A DNA stretch of 64,000 bases from Paroedura picta (GCF_049243985.1 NC_135376.1:40405001-40469000); one strand, 5' to 3'. Shown: positions 1-27,559, counted from the stretch's first letter. Notes: a model not told the origin generated them from the letters alone. Made by a program: numbers and translations.

Positions 1-692
1 TAGTGGAATCAGTTGCGTTTTTTAGCGTTTCCCACAGGCTTCCGGTCCCTTTAAGAAAGGTTTTTTAAAAAAAAAACAGACCCATAGCAACGAATCTAGG
101 TAGATTCGTTGCTACGGAGAGACCCATCCAGCTGCCTAATGTGAGCTGTCGTTTGATTGTATGATCGTTGGCACGCTGCCTCGAGTGATAAAAAAAAAAT
201 CCCCCCCCCCTCTCATGGGCCCGATTTTCGGCTGAATTTATGTGTAAAAAATAAAGGGACTTTATTTCAGCAAACGGGCTTTTATGTGGTTTGTGCTTAG
301 TGACTAAAGGTGAAGGACTGAAGCCAGGGAAGCCTCTAAACAGAAAGAGGCTCGCTGGTGCGTTTATCCCCGCTCGCTCGGAGAAAAAAAATGGCGATCG
401 CTTCGCCGGAAGTTTGGAGGAGAGAGCCAGGGGGAGGGACTTTGAAGAACCAGCAACAATGGTAACGCACAGGTCTTTAGCGCTACTGTTGCAGATTGGT
501 TGCAGGAGTGTATTGCTATCCGGAGGGTGAATCCACTTTTCTGGATTCCCCTGAAAGCGCTACAACGAAGCGCTTTTTGCGGGTCGGTTGCAAGATTGTT
601 GCAGATTGTCTACGACGTCGTGGGTTATGGCAAATTAGTAGCGTTTCCAATTAGCAACCATTGTGCTATTTTGAAGCCGTGCGAAATGGCCC
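1..692 (-). mobile_element. Harbinger-type non-autonomous element, copy 1 (cut by window start)
   Basis: The sequence matches the reverse complement of the element at 3196-4301. It ends at GTGCGAAATGGCCC followed by TTA, a 3-base target typical of PIF/Harbinger. Position 1 corresponds to about 4203 of the second copy, so roughly 100 bases are missing. An internal perfect-stem hairpin lies at 86-115 (agcaacgaatct / agattcgttgct). No transposase coding is seen. Confidence 0.75.
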
Positions 693-3195
693 TTAGAGTT
701 CACAAGCTGATGTGACTTCCCCCACATTCACATACATCATAGTAGCAAGCTCTGGTTTCATTTTTGCTTGTTTGTGCTTACAAGTGCACATCCCAAACCC
801 TTCCATGTTTTGAATGGTATTTGGGAGAAGGACCTGCAGGAAAGGAACTGGGGCCTGTAGCTTTCACCATTTCCTTTATTAATACTACCACAATAGCAGA
901 TACCGTGAAGGCACTGGGCAGCTAAGACATATTTTTGTAGAATGTTTAGTAGCAGTATAGCAAACCAGAAAATTCCTTATGTTCTTCATACTACAGCAAC
1001 CAGGAAATGCATATGCAGTCTTCCTGTTGGATACAAAAAAGCATGGTAATTTCAGTACTTGGAGAACTGACAACTTGGATGCAATTATTCTTCACGTTCA
1101 CTCATGAAACCTAATTATATTCTGGATTTGCTTCTTGGGGTGTAAATATCACAGCTGTATTTCTGCTGGGCAGAAATTCCAGTTAGGATCACATGCTTAA
1201 GAGACACAATGACATCACCAGTAGATATAATCTTCTGATTCTGCTTTTCTGCCATGATGCCAAGATTACAGAGCTCCACTCTTCTGCCAACAGTTCTCTG
1301 TTCTGTTCAGCATTCTTTCTGTTGCCTTACAGTACAGTATGAGGTTGGGCAGTTTTCTCAGTGGAACCATCATGCATATTTGAGATTAGGAAATAGTTCC
1401 CCCTAGATCAGATTTAGTTAAGGTGACTATATTTCAACATTGATAAAGCAGGACACCATTGACCGGGGGGGGGGGTCTTGATTAAAAATTTGGTCTATAT
1501 GGAGCAACAAAAAGTTTCATAGAATGCATAGAAAATAGTATTGTAATATATATATTTTTAATTTCAACATAAGTACAATTTGCCAGGTGCCCCCAGATGT
1601 CCCTCCAAAAGTGGGACAATCTGGTCACCTTAGATTTAGTTCAACATTTCCATGTAATCTGTGGCACCAGCTCATTTTCTTGAGGCTCTTTTTCAAAACA
1701 CACATCAAGTGAGCTGACTGTTTTCAAATGAGCATGTTTGCTTAGTTAGCCCAACTCAGTTTATTAACTAAAGGCTGAGTTTTGCATTACCTGGGCTGCA
1801 AGGCCATTGATTCCCCATGGCTGATACTCACAGTGAAGTTTGGAATAGGAAGCCGTGTGGAATGGACAAATGATCTGACTACAGTCTGTGACTGCTGCAT
1901 TGGAATTCCCTGGGAACCACTGAGGAATCTCCCATTTCAAACATTATTGATGCAGCACAGGGTTAATTGCATGGAAACAGCAGCCATGAACTACAGGTAC
2001 CATACGAACCACCCAAAGGCTACAATCCTAGGCATATTTGCTAGGGAGTAAGGGCCAGTTTACGTGGTACAAGTACACTCTGTATGCACTGCACTTCTTA
2101 TGCATGCTGCCCTGTTGTGCTTACAACTTTGGTATGTGAGGAGAAGCACCTTCCCCCTTTCCCCCTTGCACTGTTTTTGTGTCCTGAAATTGCCCTGGGG
2201 AGCTGCTAGAGTGGATCCAGCCATTCTTCTCAGTCAAATCAGAAGCCTTCCCCCACCAGAGGAAGAGTTACTTAAGTTGGAGGAAAGCTCCTTAGACTGG
2301 AAGAAGGCTTCAGACTTACTTTGCCAAGTAAAGTAGCTGGATCTAACTTGCTGTTTGTTCTGTTGCAAAAAGTATTCAACTTACCTGGCTATACTGGAAC
2401 AAATAGCAGCTCACTGGGATGCTAAAACAGCATGTGGGGGGGGGGGGATGCTGAGTCCGTCTTCAAGTACACTGAGGTGACAATCATGGTGCTCATGAAT
2501 TGGCTGTAACTCCCATTGTACTCATTTAACTCCTAATAAACATGCTAATGCTCATGTTTCGTGTCTTATCTTTGTTTTCTTATATTTCTGATGTTATGAG
2601 GCCTCTCTGATGACGTATTTGTTAGCAGTATGAAAAAGTTCTTCATAAATTTGCAGCCCAGCAGAACAAGAAAGTTTATTACAAGGGAGAAAGTGAGATG
2701 TGCTAGTTAGCACAATAAATTAATACGTAGATCCAATTGCAAGGTTTTCTGTACAGTGTATGTAGCTAACTACTCCTTAACAGTTCCATATGAGTAGCCC
2801 ACACCAGCTTTGTTTGAAGAGCTTCTTGTTACATGCAAATTGCCAGCTTCAAAAGTAAAGTGAATATTCATTTGCTTTACTTATCTGAATGCAAATTCTG
2901 GACTTGATCCCAGAACTTAAAAGACTTATGGCGACCCACTAAGCAATATGATGCATGAGCCAACTTGTCTGTTGAAATATAAGCTGCTACTTTCTATATT
3001 TCCCCCAATATTAATAATGCCAGGTGGTTTGAAAAATGAGTGTATTGTTAATGGCCAGAATTTCCAGAAAGGTGAAGAGCTAGGTTTCAATAGCTGAATA
3101 GGTTTGCTTGGCTGATAAAGCTAGAAGGGAATATGCATCTGTGTGGAGAAGCCAGCGTTTATGAAGTGGCCTGTGATTCTGTGCTGGCTGACTCA
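693..3195. other. KIF1A intron between two inverted MITE copies
   Basis: No exon was recognised. It includes the TIR-bearing element at 1420-1631 and a G-run near 1466. The rest looks unique and AT-rich. Confidence 0.5.
1420..1631. mobile_element. Short TIR element with 10-base target duplication
   Basis: Ends are aaggtgac and gtcacctt in inverted order, flanked on both sides by the identical agatttagtt (1410-1419 and 1632-1641). A 9-10-base duplication suggests a Mutator-like element, though family membership is not proven. It contains a long G-run at about 1465-1476. Confidence 0.7.
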
Positions 3196-4301
3196 GGGCC
3201 ATTTCGCACGGCTTCAAAATAGCACAATGGTTGCTAATTGGAAACGCTACTAATTTGCCATAACCCACGACGTCGTAGACAATCTGCAACAATCCTGAAA
3301 CCAATCAGCAAAAAGCGCTTCGTTGTGGCGCTTTCAGGGGAATCCAGAAAAGTGGATTCACCCTCCGGATAGCGATACACTCCTGCAACCAATCTGCAAC
3401 AATAGCGATAAAGACCTGTGCGTTACCATTGTTGTGGGTTCTTCAAAGTCCCTCCTCCTGAGCCTGTCCTCCAAACTTCCGGCGAAGCGATCGCCATTTT
3501 TTTTCCCCCGAGCGAGCGGGGATAAATGCACCGGCGAGCCTCGGTTTAGCCAGTGAGGCTTCCCAGGCTGCAGTCCCTCCTCAGAGCAGTTTAGTCACTA
3601 AGCACAAAAAGCCCGCAGAAGCCCGTTTGCTGATGTATTTTCCCTTTATTTTTCACACTGTTTCGGCTGAAAATCGCACCCGTGGGGGGGGGGGGAGGGG
3701 GGATTTTTTTTTTCCACTCGGAGGCAGCATGGCCACGATCAAATGACAGCTCAAACAGAGGCTTCCCCGGCTTCAGTCCCTCCCCTTCAGTCACTAAGTG
3801 ACCTTCAGTTTCACACATTCCATTCAGCCGAAAATCGGGCCGTGAGAGGGGGGGGATTTTTTTTTTCTCACTCGGAGCCAGCGTGTTAACGATCAAACAA
3901 TCAAACGGAGCCAGCGTGTTAACGATCAAACAATCAAACTACAGCTCAAACACCCCAGGCAGCTGGATGGGTCTCTCCATTGCAACGAATCTACTCAGAT
4001 TCGTTACAATGGGTGTGTTTTTTTTTTTTAAAAAAAACCTTTCTTAAAGGGAAAGGGGCTGTTTGGGAGCATGCTAACGGCTGCCCATTGGCTGCTTGAC
4101 GGCCAGGGGCGGGACGAGCTTGGCAATAGCGCTTCCTTTCTAGCGATTTCTGCCGAGACCGGAAGCCTGTGGGAAACGCTAAAAAACGCAACTGATTCCA
4201 CTACAAAGCCAGGTATGCAAAACGACGAATTCCACTATTTTAAATGGCGATTTTTCATTCAGTGACCAATTTGCAACAAAGATCCCCGTGCGAAATGGCC
4301 C
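3196..4301 (+). mobile_element. Harbinger-type non-autonomous element, copy 2 (full length)
   Basis: 1106-base element with terminal inverted repeats GGGCCATTTCGCACGG and CCGTGCGAAATGGCCC, flanked by TCA on both sides (or CTCAG if the repeats are read two bases shorter). It contains an internal near-duplication of about 250-300 bases (both parts start with a G-run and poly-T then ctcggag at about 3680 and 3850), absent from copy 1. It keeps the hairpin near the right end (gcaacgaatct / agattcgtt, about 3981-4010). No coding capacity. Confidence 0.8.
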
Positions 4302-18700
<14,399 letters not shown>

Positions 18701-19391
18701 CCTCAAAATGCCTCCACCCCAACTTTCAAACAGGATCGAGATAATGAGTGCTCTCTGAAGGTCCCCATCTTAAATTTGGATCTCTCCTGTCCTCCATTCT
18801 CCCAGATGCCTGCTCCACAGAGTTATGGATCCATCTCAAGTTACAGCTTCATTGGCAAAACTCATTTCTATGGTACCTTTAGAAGCCTGGCTATGATGAA
18901 TTCTTGTGCACATGTGATCTTTCACCCATCTCTGTACTGGGTGACCTAGGTGGCATATGGCCAGTAGCAAAGCAAGAGCTGTTTAATTATTATTATTATT
19001 TATTTTTGAAGCAACATTTTCAAGAGGCAGAAATATGCCTAAACTTGAAGGGTGTAAATCATGTGGAATTATTATTGGAAGAAGACGGAAGCTATAGGGT
19101 TATATACTGATCATTCATAACTTATTGCCATTTTCAAAACTACTTACTAGAGCAAGGAAGAGTAGTATGGGGTTATATTTATAAAGTATTTATTTCTATT
19201 ATGTCACTGAAAATGTACATTATGTTTATTTCTCATATGTACATGCATACATTGTGCTGTATTCCCCCACCCCTTTTTTTTTTTTGATAAAGAAAAAGGT
19301 ATAGAAAGCTAGCCAGTGGAGCAGTGGCCTGGTCTGCCATTTTGAGCCGTCACTTTTATGATGTTTACATTTGACTGTTTGTTAGCTTTTT

Positions 19392-19548
19392 AGAGCGTAA
19401 TCCTATGCAGAGTGACTTCAGTCTGCTTATACCCGAGAAACTCAACATAATATTGCTGAGTCAAGCAGCCATCACGTGACTTGGACGTAAACCCCACGCT
19501 AGTCAATGGGTCGTTTGCCAAGGAAAGCGTTCATAGGATTGCAGCCTT
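19392..19548. repeat. TIR-like repeat in KIF1A 3' flank
   Basis: Starts gcgtaatcctatgcag and ends cataggattgcagcc, imperfectly inverted, with an inner caatggg motif. A half copy occurs near 2020-2051. Likely an old DNA-transposon relic; the family is unknown to me. Confidence 0.55.
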
Positions 19549-19971
19549 AGTCACCTAGTTACTTGTTGTTTTAGTTCAGCCTGGGGGCAACTGTAGATGT
19601 AACATTCCTGCATCTTTTATTAAAAAGAAAAAAACAGATTCAGGAGGCTGTCATCTGGAGCGAGGTTGCTCATTTCTTAGCCAGGAAGGGGGACAAACTT
19701 TTCCCCATGGGAGCTAAAGCTGCTGGAGGGAGGGGGTTGATTATGCAAACAGCCAGTGGTGAAATGATTAAATACCCCCTCTCACATCATTCTTTCTCTG
19801 ATGATCATAGCCTCCTCAAGCTGCTTTTCATTTTTTTCTAAAAGTCAGGGGACTGTTGCACACTTATGTGAGTTAAGTATAGTTGGCCTTCACATTAAGT
19901 CAGTGTTTTGTTAGAGAAAATCACATACTCTTCCCAGTACTTGAACTGAATTAACAGCAGATTGTCTAAAC

Positions 19972-20107
19972 CAGGGGTAGCCAACCTGTGGTCCTCCAGT
20001 TGTTCATGGACTACAATTCCCGTGAGCCCCTGCCAGCGTTTGCTGGCAGGGGCTCATGGGAATTGTAGTCCATGAACATCTGGAGGACCACAGCTTGACT
20101 ACCCCTG
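19972..20107. mobile_element. Palindromic hAT MITE in probable KIF1A 3' UTR
   Basis: 136-base near-perfect foldback with an exact 8-base duplication gtctaaac (19964-19971, 20108-20115). Low divergence between arms suggests a fairly recent insertion. Confidence 0.9.
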
Positions 20108-20669
20108 GTCTAAACTATTCTGATTAATGAGGAAACTTTAATTATATTTTATTAAAAGATTCTGTTAAGGTTTGGAAAGGGAATGCATATTCTAGATGGG
20201 CTGCAAAGGAGATAGAAAAAGTAAGGGCCAACCATGATATTTAAAGGGAATTCATTCCTGTGTCTGATTTTAACAGAAAATGTAGTATGTGGATGGCAGC
20301 TGCGTTAAAACTGCCCACTTCCCCTTCCTGTCTTGCTGTATTTATTTCCAGACTGGTTCCAATGCAAAGTGAGCCAAGCTGGAAGAAAAAACACACATAA
20401 CAAATAACCTAAATTTAGAGAAAAATGCTTTTCCTGTTTTTTAAAAACAACAAACCTACAACTTCCCATTTGAACTGGCAGACATATGAACAAACCCAGA
20501 AAGATCCCTCCCTCCCTTCCCATATCTCCTTTAGCCTTGAGAGACTCTATCTTTATATTCCTGTTCACCAGAAACAGACAGGGCACTAACCTGTCTCTTC
20601 TGCTGTGTACTCTTTTGTCCTCTCCTGTAGGGCTGACAAATTCACAGAGAGTTCATAAGGTATCACATA

Positions 20670-20992
20670 GGCCCATTATGCACGGAGTGGAAGGTCCACA
20701 TTCAGGGTGGAATGGTGGGGACTAAAATCACCAATTATGCACGCTGCAGGCGGCAACTGGGCGCAGAGTCAACGTATGCCACCAAAAAAGCCGTGTTAGC
20801 GAGATGCGGAAGAAATTGGAGCTTCCCGGAACCAGGGCGCAGCCATAAGTGGCTCTGGAGTAGCCGCGTGCATAATCAGATACTCTGGGTTTTGCCACCC
20901 TTGCGTTCCGTCCCGTGTGTGAGCGGTTTGCTTTGCTTCTTCCTCCTCCGCGTTCTCCATGCTGCCGTTTCAGTAGCCATGCATAATAGGCC
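20670..20992. mobile_element. Harbinger-type MITE, 323 bases
   Basis: Ends GGCCCATTATGCACGG and CATGCATAATAGGCC, flanked by ATA on both sides. It is an older relative of 31762-32095: the inner blocks ggtggaatgg, gactaaaatcac and gaaaaa-gccg are shared but many CpGs have decayed. Confidence 0.8.
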
Positions 20993-23136
20993 ATATAGAC
21001 TAAAATTCTTTCTTGTAGAGCCCCAAGATACTAAATATGTGTTCTCTCTAGCTAATGAGTAGTATTTGAGATCATGACCTATTTTTCTTTAGATAAATAC
21101 TTACATAGAAGGATTGTGTACACAGATGATGTAGTTTCTTTTGAGTTGGCCAGTTGCTGTAGAAATCCTAAATGAAACTATTTGGGTGGAGACACTGATC
21201 TCTCAGACTATGTTGAATATGGATGGTTTAGCGAAGACCTGTCTAGGACCAGATGACTCAGAGTTTTCCCACCCAATCAATCCACCCTACTTACATTTTA
21301 TTTTTTGCCAAAAAGTCTCTGAGAGCATAGGAACAATATTCAATCCCTTGCAAGATACAGAATAGGTGAGATATGGGAGAAAGGGGAATATTTGTCAGTT
21401 TCAGATGTCTGTGTTCAATCCTAATTAGTTTCAGTCACACTGCCTGTTGCTGGGAAGGGAGAGCTTTCTTCTCAGTTTAAAATTTGCTTAATGAGTGTGC
21501 ACCCCATCAATGGATTTCATATTTTCCAACAATGAACAAGACATAAAACATTCAAAACACTGCATATAATTTTTCAAATATGGAATAAGAATGATATTTA
21601 TTTTCAAAAGATTGCAGTATGACACAGGTATGGGCATTATGAGTTTTGATGCACATTATCATTCAAGTAACCAGAAGTATCAATTGGATTCCTAAACATA
21701 TAGCTCCATCCACAATGTGATTGAAATTGTAATGATTACACTATCAGAGAAAAGAACTGTATTTTCTAAATACTAAATATAAATCTATCATGAGAAAAAT
21801 ACAATACCACTGCAACTGGATACAACCTTGAAGAAAGGTTTGAATTTTCCTAAACAAATGACAGTACTTGCTGTTTGTTACACTTAAATCTGAATGCTTG
21901 AAAGGACCCTTTGTCATTTTCTTTTATTGGGAAGGGTAGATTTGAAGTTGATATCAGGCATGTAGGTAGGATTCTAATGCAGAGCTGGAAGAGTACGATG
22001 TAAATGGACACTATTCTTTTCTCTATTGTATTTGGTAATGTTATTTTAGCTCTCATTCCAAATATTAACACTGGCACTTCACACTTATTTTTGTAGAATA
22101 GTAGTATTCTAAGTGGAATGGCAGTCAGAAGGTGAAAGTTACCAAAGCAGAAACATGGTAAAATTAAAAATAGCTAATGTCCATAGTAGCAAATCACTAA
22201 TGATAATATTTACATCAAAAAAATAACCTCAGCTGCAAAAGTCTGTATTTATCTGTTTTATTCCCCAAGGGATTTTTATCTGTTAAATTTCAGAGCTCTC
22301 TCTTATATACTTTAAACTTGGTTGTGTGTCTAAATCCAAACTTAGGCAGACCATGAGGATTTTGAATCCTCTCTCTGTATGTGCCTGGCTCTTATATTAA
22401 TTTGCACCGATAATGACCCTTATTTTGCACAGCATGGATGAAGTCTGGTTCAGTTGTATCTCATTTTTCCATCTGTTGTATTTGTTTGGACCTCTATGTG
22501 GTGCCCAGATGAGATGGCCTATGTAGTGTTATTTCTTTTGGATCACATATCGCTTCTGGTATAGAAAATATGGGCAAAAAGAAGATGAGCGCCCCAGCCT
22601 GCAAAGATTCAGTAGGCTGACCCAAGCATCATATTCATATGTAATCTTCAGATAATCCTGCAAGAACCACGGATAGAAGAAAGGAGTCACTTACAAACTC
22701 TATAGAAAAGTTCCCAAGATCATTTATCTCACTCTCTGGCCAGGAGTGTTTACTTCATTTTTTGGTTGCCAGTTTCTTTTTTTCTCATTCATGACATTCC
22801 TCCTGTCCTATTTTGTCTCATAGATCAAAAAGTGGAATAAGTATTTTCTTCTCTTGCAAGGAACTGCTATGAACTTACCCATACCCTCATCTTGTATCTC
22901 CTTATCAGTTAACAATTTTGTATACATTCTGAGGCAACTGCTTGTGTATCCAGAGAGGGTTTTCTTTTTACATGTGTTGTGCAACTTCAAGATGAACATA
23001 CAAGAGTTTATCAAGCAAAATTCCTTTTTGTATCCTTTTGAATCTACCCTTTCTAGCTGCAAAACAGGGGAAAGGCCTTGGTACACAAGCCTAAATCACT
23101 TCAACTTTTCACCAAAAATTTAGATGTCATCTAATA

Positions 23137-23226
23137 CAGGGGTAGTCAACTTGTGGTCCTCCAGATGTCCATGGACTACAATTCCCATGAGCCCCTGAAT
23201 ATCTGGAGGACCAGAGGTTGACTACA
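23137..23226. mobile_element. hAT MITE, internally shortened
   Basis: Left arm caggggtagtcaacttgtgg to gagcccctg joins directly to a shortened right arm atctggaggacc-gactac. About 50 central bases are missing relative to the full palindromes. Confidence 0.8.
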
Positions 23227-25230
23227 TTCATTGTTGATCGTTGCTTTCTACTTTGATCTGGCACGCCTTGAAACAATTGGAAACAATCCTTGAGCACTAG
23301 ATCAGAGTGGATGACCACAGCATGTTTATTAACATAATTCACAGATAGGCAGCAATTAACAGTCAAAATCCATATTTTAAAAAATGCCCTGAATTGTTAT
23401 CTATAGTAAAATAGATTTTAGATATAATCAGAAGAATCTAATTGGTACTTTCCTCTGGATACTGGAAGGCTTTCAAAAGTTGATAAAAATAGGTATCAGG
23501 CACTTTTGAAAATCTATCCCTGTAGGCGGCTATTCTTATTTTATTGCCTCTGTTTTCAGTTGAGCCTCCAGAAATAGCAGGCATATATAAAATATATAAA
23601 ATCCTAATTTCAGCTAGAATTAGGACTTTTAAAATGTTTTATTTCTTTATATTTATTCTTAAGTCTCTTAGCTGTTATATCATATCACTGATAATGAATG
23701 AAGAAGTCATGTCAGCATCTTTCCTTGGCTGCTTTTCTTGATTTGACTTAGAACAAAAAAAAAAACCAAAATGTAATTTCTACACTGGAAATAAGAGAGA
23801 AGGTTTGGAAGGAATGTGTTGTTGCATAGGGGCATGGCTTAGGTCAACCAGCCTGAAGACCATGTTCCTGTTGTAGTGCATTGTGGGACTGAATCCGATT
23901 TTAGTGGTCCATGTTGCTGGGGTCAGCAAACCTGCAGACAACATGACTAGAGTAGGGATCAATGGCTTGATCCAAAGATCCTAAAGCAAAATCAATAGGA
24001 ATTCCTAAATCTGGTCTTAAGGTGACTTAAATTTGTGACCTTTGAATTCATGGACAGTACCTTATTTATCACCTGTCTACAAATTGCGAACTCTTGCTAC
24101 TATGGAGATCTTTAAAGGATTTCTTCTCTTAAAACTTTTTGAAGAATTGTTGCAAAAGTTAGCAAATTGCAATGTTATTTTTATAATCTTGCATTTCATT
24201 TTACTTTGCTTCTTTATTGCTGATATTACTAATTCATTCATTGGTAGAATCTTAAAGCACCAATATATCTGTATGACAGATGGCAATACCTAAGAAAAGA
24301 CTCCATAAATTTGATAGTTCCTCTCTACTCCATTTGACACAGAAAGATTTTTTTTATACATGAATAATTTGTTTCAGTTAGAGCTGAGGTCTTTGTCAGG
24401 AGGAAAAAAGCACAGAGTGTCACCATAACATATATTTGGGGACAGCCAGCAAGTAAAGAAGCCTGTGGTATCACAAAAGAGGAGCATGATTGACATCATC
24501 ATCATATAGATCCATCAAATAAATGTACTGGTTAGAGTCTGGTCTTCCATAACTGCATAAGGGGCAACATTCATTTGTTTGCACCCAACTCTCTTTGTTC
24601 TATTTAATGAATGAGTGTTAACAAGGAATTCACTCAAATGAGTGAATCTCTAAATGGTCCTCTCTGGTCATCGCTAAATGGCCCACTACAAAACAGATGA
24701 GAGATCTTTGTTTGCATGATGAGTATTCTTGTAAATCACTGAAAGCTCCATGTACACAGATGAATCGGAGTAGAACATCAGTTTGATGGAGACTGGGGTA
24801 CTTGCTTAACCCTCCTGTGCAACACAAAGCATTGAAATGTCTGATATGCTCTTACAGTCTCTCTGTTGTGTATTTAATGATCGATATGAAGGAACTCTGT
24901 CATTCATGAGTTATGACTCATTATCAAGGTCTTAACTGCATAATAAAGGAGGTTGTGGTTTTTATTTTTTTTAATTAAATCTTATTTTGCCTGTGCTTCC
25001 ATTGTCTAGGTTGTTCACATGAGTTCTTCCTGTGACATCATTTCCAAATGCTGGGAGACCATTTCTCTTGCTTTGTATATATGTGATTGCTGTGGGCACA
25101 CCCTGTACCACTGTATAAATAACAATACTGAAGTAACAAGTCTAGTTTTCTTGATGTCTTCAAATAATGAGTGTTGGAAATTAGGGTCTTAAACTGTTTG
25201 TGTACACTTAAGGCATTGTTCAGTTAAAGA

Positions 25231-25236
25231 AATAAA
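25231..25236 (+). promoter_or_regulatory. Candidate poly(A) signal for KIF1A
   Basis: AATAAA in an A/T-rich setting, followed within about 40 bases by a T-rich stretch. It is one of several AATAAA hexamers in the flank (another near 25315) and is chosen only by position. Confidence 0.3.
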
Positions 25237-26104
25237 TGTGGCATTTATGCAAATACTGGACAGTGCACCCTTGACCTCTTTATTGTTCTTTTAAACAAAT
25301 TGCCTGGCTAATGAAAATAAACAAAGCATTCTTTCAAAAATTCTCTGGTCTAGAAACAATACAAAATAGGGGTATTTTAATGGATAGTTTTAGATCTTTA
25401 TACCCTTCTTTTCTTCCCAAAATGGATCCAAAGTGACTTATACCATCATTCTCCCATTTATATGTCGCATGTGGGTTGTGGATGGGCCTTTTCTCATATC
25501 AAACTGGAGAGGATGACAGTGTTACTTCACTGCATATATGATAAGATGCTTTGAGAGGAAAAAATGGCCAGTGGCAAAAGGTTGACTGTTTCCTAAATGT
25601 TGCTTCTCTGCTAAGAAATACAATTTCTTGTGTCTTATTTTTAAAAAATCAAGTAGTTTCACCTAATTTGCATCTTCCCCATGAAAGAATAAACTTTCTA
25701 CCCTGCCTTCCATGTCTGAGGGCAAACAAACTAAATAGGTTCATGAAATGAGACTCAGAATTATAGAGCCAGTTCCATTGGGAGAGATCCTGATGAATCC
25801 ATCTCTCTCCAATTGGCTCAGCCAGACTGGATGTTTTGTGAATGACTGAACTTTGTGTTAGAGATATCTAGACTGGACTAATGTGACTAGCTATTTATTA
25901 AGTGTACAGAAATTATAACTGACCCAGCATGAGTTGCTTTAGCTGTTAACAGGGGCAGGATGGAAATATCATGGTATGGTTACCCTCCGACATTTTTTGT
26001 GGACTACTGGTCTGTTTCTGGTCCCAGTTTAAAGTGCTGGATTTTATCTTTAGAGCCTTAAATGACTGTTTGATTCCCTACTGAACCTAACTGGAAATCA
26101 GTCT

Positions 26105-26350
26105 GTTTAGAAGAGGGCTGAAGGCACCCAAAATGATCATGGGGTTGGAGAACCTTTCCTGTGAGGAGAGGCTAAAGAGTCTGGGACTTTTCAGTCTACA
26201 AAAAAGATGGATGAGGGGAATTATATAGTGGTTTACAAAATGAGGCATGGTGTGCAATAGTAGATAAAGGTTTTCTTTCAGGATGGATTTAATAAGTTAT
26301 TAAATTGCAGAATTCACTGCCAATGCAATGTTTTAAAAAATCTGCACAGC
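26105..26350 (+). mobile_element. CR1 LINE fragment (old)
   Basis: Contains the CR1 ORF2 3' signature cctttcctgtgaggagaggctaaagag... (blocks near 26150-26200) and tttacaaaatgaggcatgg. Heavily decayed, 5' and 3' truncated. Confidence 0.65.
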
Positions 26351-27299
26351 TAATCTCCACTTGACAGGCACCAGGAAAAGTGACGACAGATACTATGGAA
26401 CCACATTGGGGGCTCCTGCTTATTAGATGTCTCATCCTACTGATTGCATGAACTTACACTGCAATCTGCCTTGAGTCTCCACAAGAAAGGTGGACTATAA
26501 ACAAACAAACCTATATGGACATTATATCTGATCTGATGGTAGATGCAGGATATCCCAGATAAGAGGATCAATGGACTGCCATTATTTTTGCACCATTGTG
26601 GCCCCATGAAGCAATGAGTGCATGATTTCTGTAGTGCTGCCTATAGGCTAAGACATAGTTTACATAGTGGTGGTTTTATTTTGTTTCAATGTAAAAAAAA
26701 TCATATGAATTCATGAGCATCCATGATTCAGATTCATGTTTTTGTGCTGATGTAGCACCATAAAGTATTGAACCCATGTTGTTTATGGTAAAGTCCACAG
26801 TCCTGGCTTCCACATGTGATTTGATGCTGGATTTGGCATTCTCTTAAAATTTAGTAGTTCCAACATTTACTTTTCTCCCTATTAAACAAAACTTGAAGCA
26901 CTCCAAGTTTCAGTGTGCAAAAAACAAATCACGCAAGGAGCCATAACGCCAGTACATAATAGGTATTTGCAGTAGCAGTTATCAAATGACTGTAAGTTAC
27001 CAGATGACAATTGGCTAGAAAATAGGTTAGGTCCAAGAACACCCAGCTAACTTCATGACTAAACAAGAGTGCAAGCCCAGATCTTTCCAGGAAGTCAGAA
27101 TTGTAGGTGCTACTGGCTCAATGTGTTAGTTTTGCTCTCAAAAGCTTTGCTGCCATAAAAGTCTGCACAGCCTATGTACCTCCTGCGTCTTAGGGGTATT
27201 CTCCCTCAAACGAGGAGTAATGCAAGAACTACCCCAGCTCCTGTCCCTTTAACCTAAAACGTTACAACTTTCCCCCTCCCAATTTTGGTTATAAAGGTC

Positions 27300-27512
27300 C
27301 CAGCAATTAGGGAGGCCAGTCCTCAGGTAGGATCTCGGAATCCCCCGGATTTGCAGCTCATTCCCAGGCGACAGAGATCAGTCCCGCTGGGAAAAAATGC
27401 CTGCTTTGAAGAGTGGACTCCACAGCATGACACTGCGCTGGGGTCCCTCCGTCCACTCCCGCCTCCACCCCCAAAGTCTCCCGGAAATTGCCAACCCAGA
27501 TCTGGCAACCCT
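27300..27512. repeat. Interspersed TIR-bearing repeat, copy 1
   Basis: Carries the blocks ccaggcgacagagatcag, tgctttgaagagtggactcc and tgccaacccagatctggcaa found in the copies at 30965 and 33023. It abuts the ILKAP CpG island. Confidence 0.6.
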
Positions 27513-27559
27513 GTTCCATGCACAGCATGAAGTAGGGCGTGAAATAAAATCCATCTAAG

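Larger units (their letters stand above)
18701..25255 (+). other. KIF1A: Probable KIF1A 3' UTR and flank
   Basis: No coding sequence is visible after the KIF1A stop. The stretch is AT-rich and holds a TIR-bearing repeat (19392-19548), a palindromic hAT MITE (19972-20107), a Harbinger-type MITE (20670-20992) and a truncated hAT copy (23137-23226). Mammalian KIF1A has a 3' UTR of several kb, so a long 3' UTR is plausible. An AATAAA at 25231-25236 is a candidate end, and earlier sites may also be used. The extent is inferred and needs RNA reads. Confidence 0.4.
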
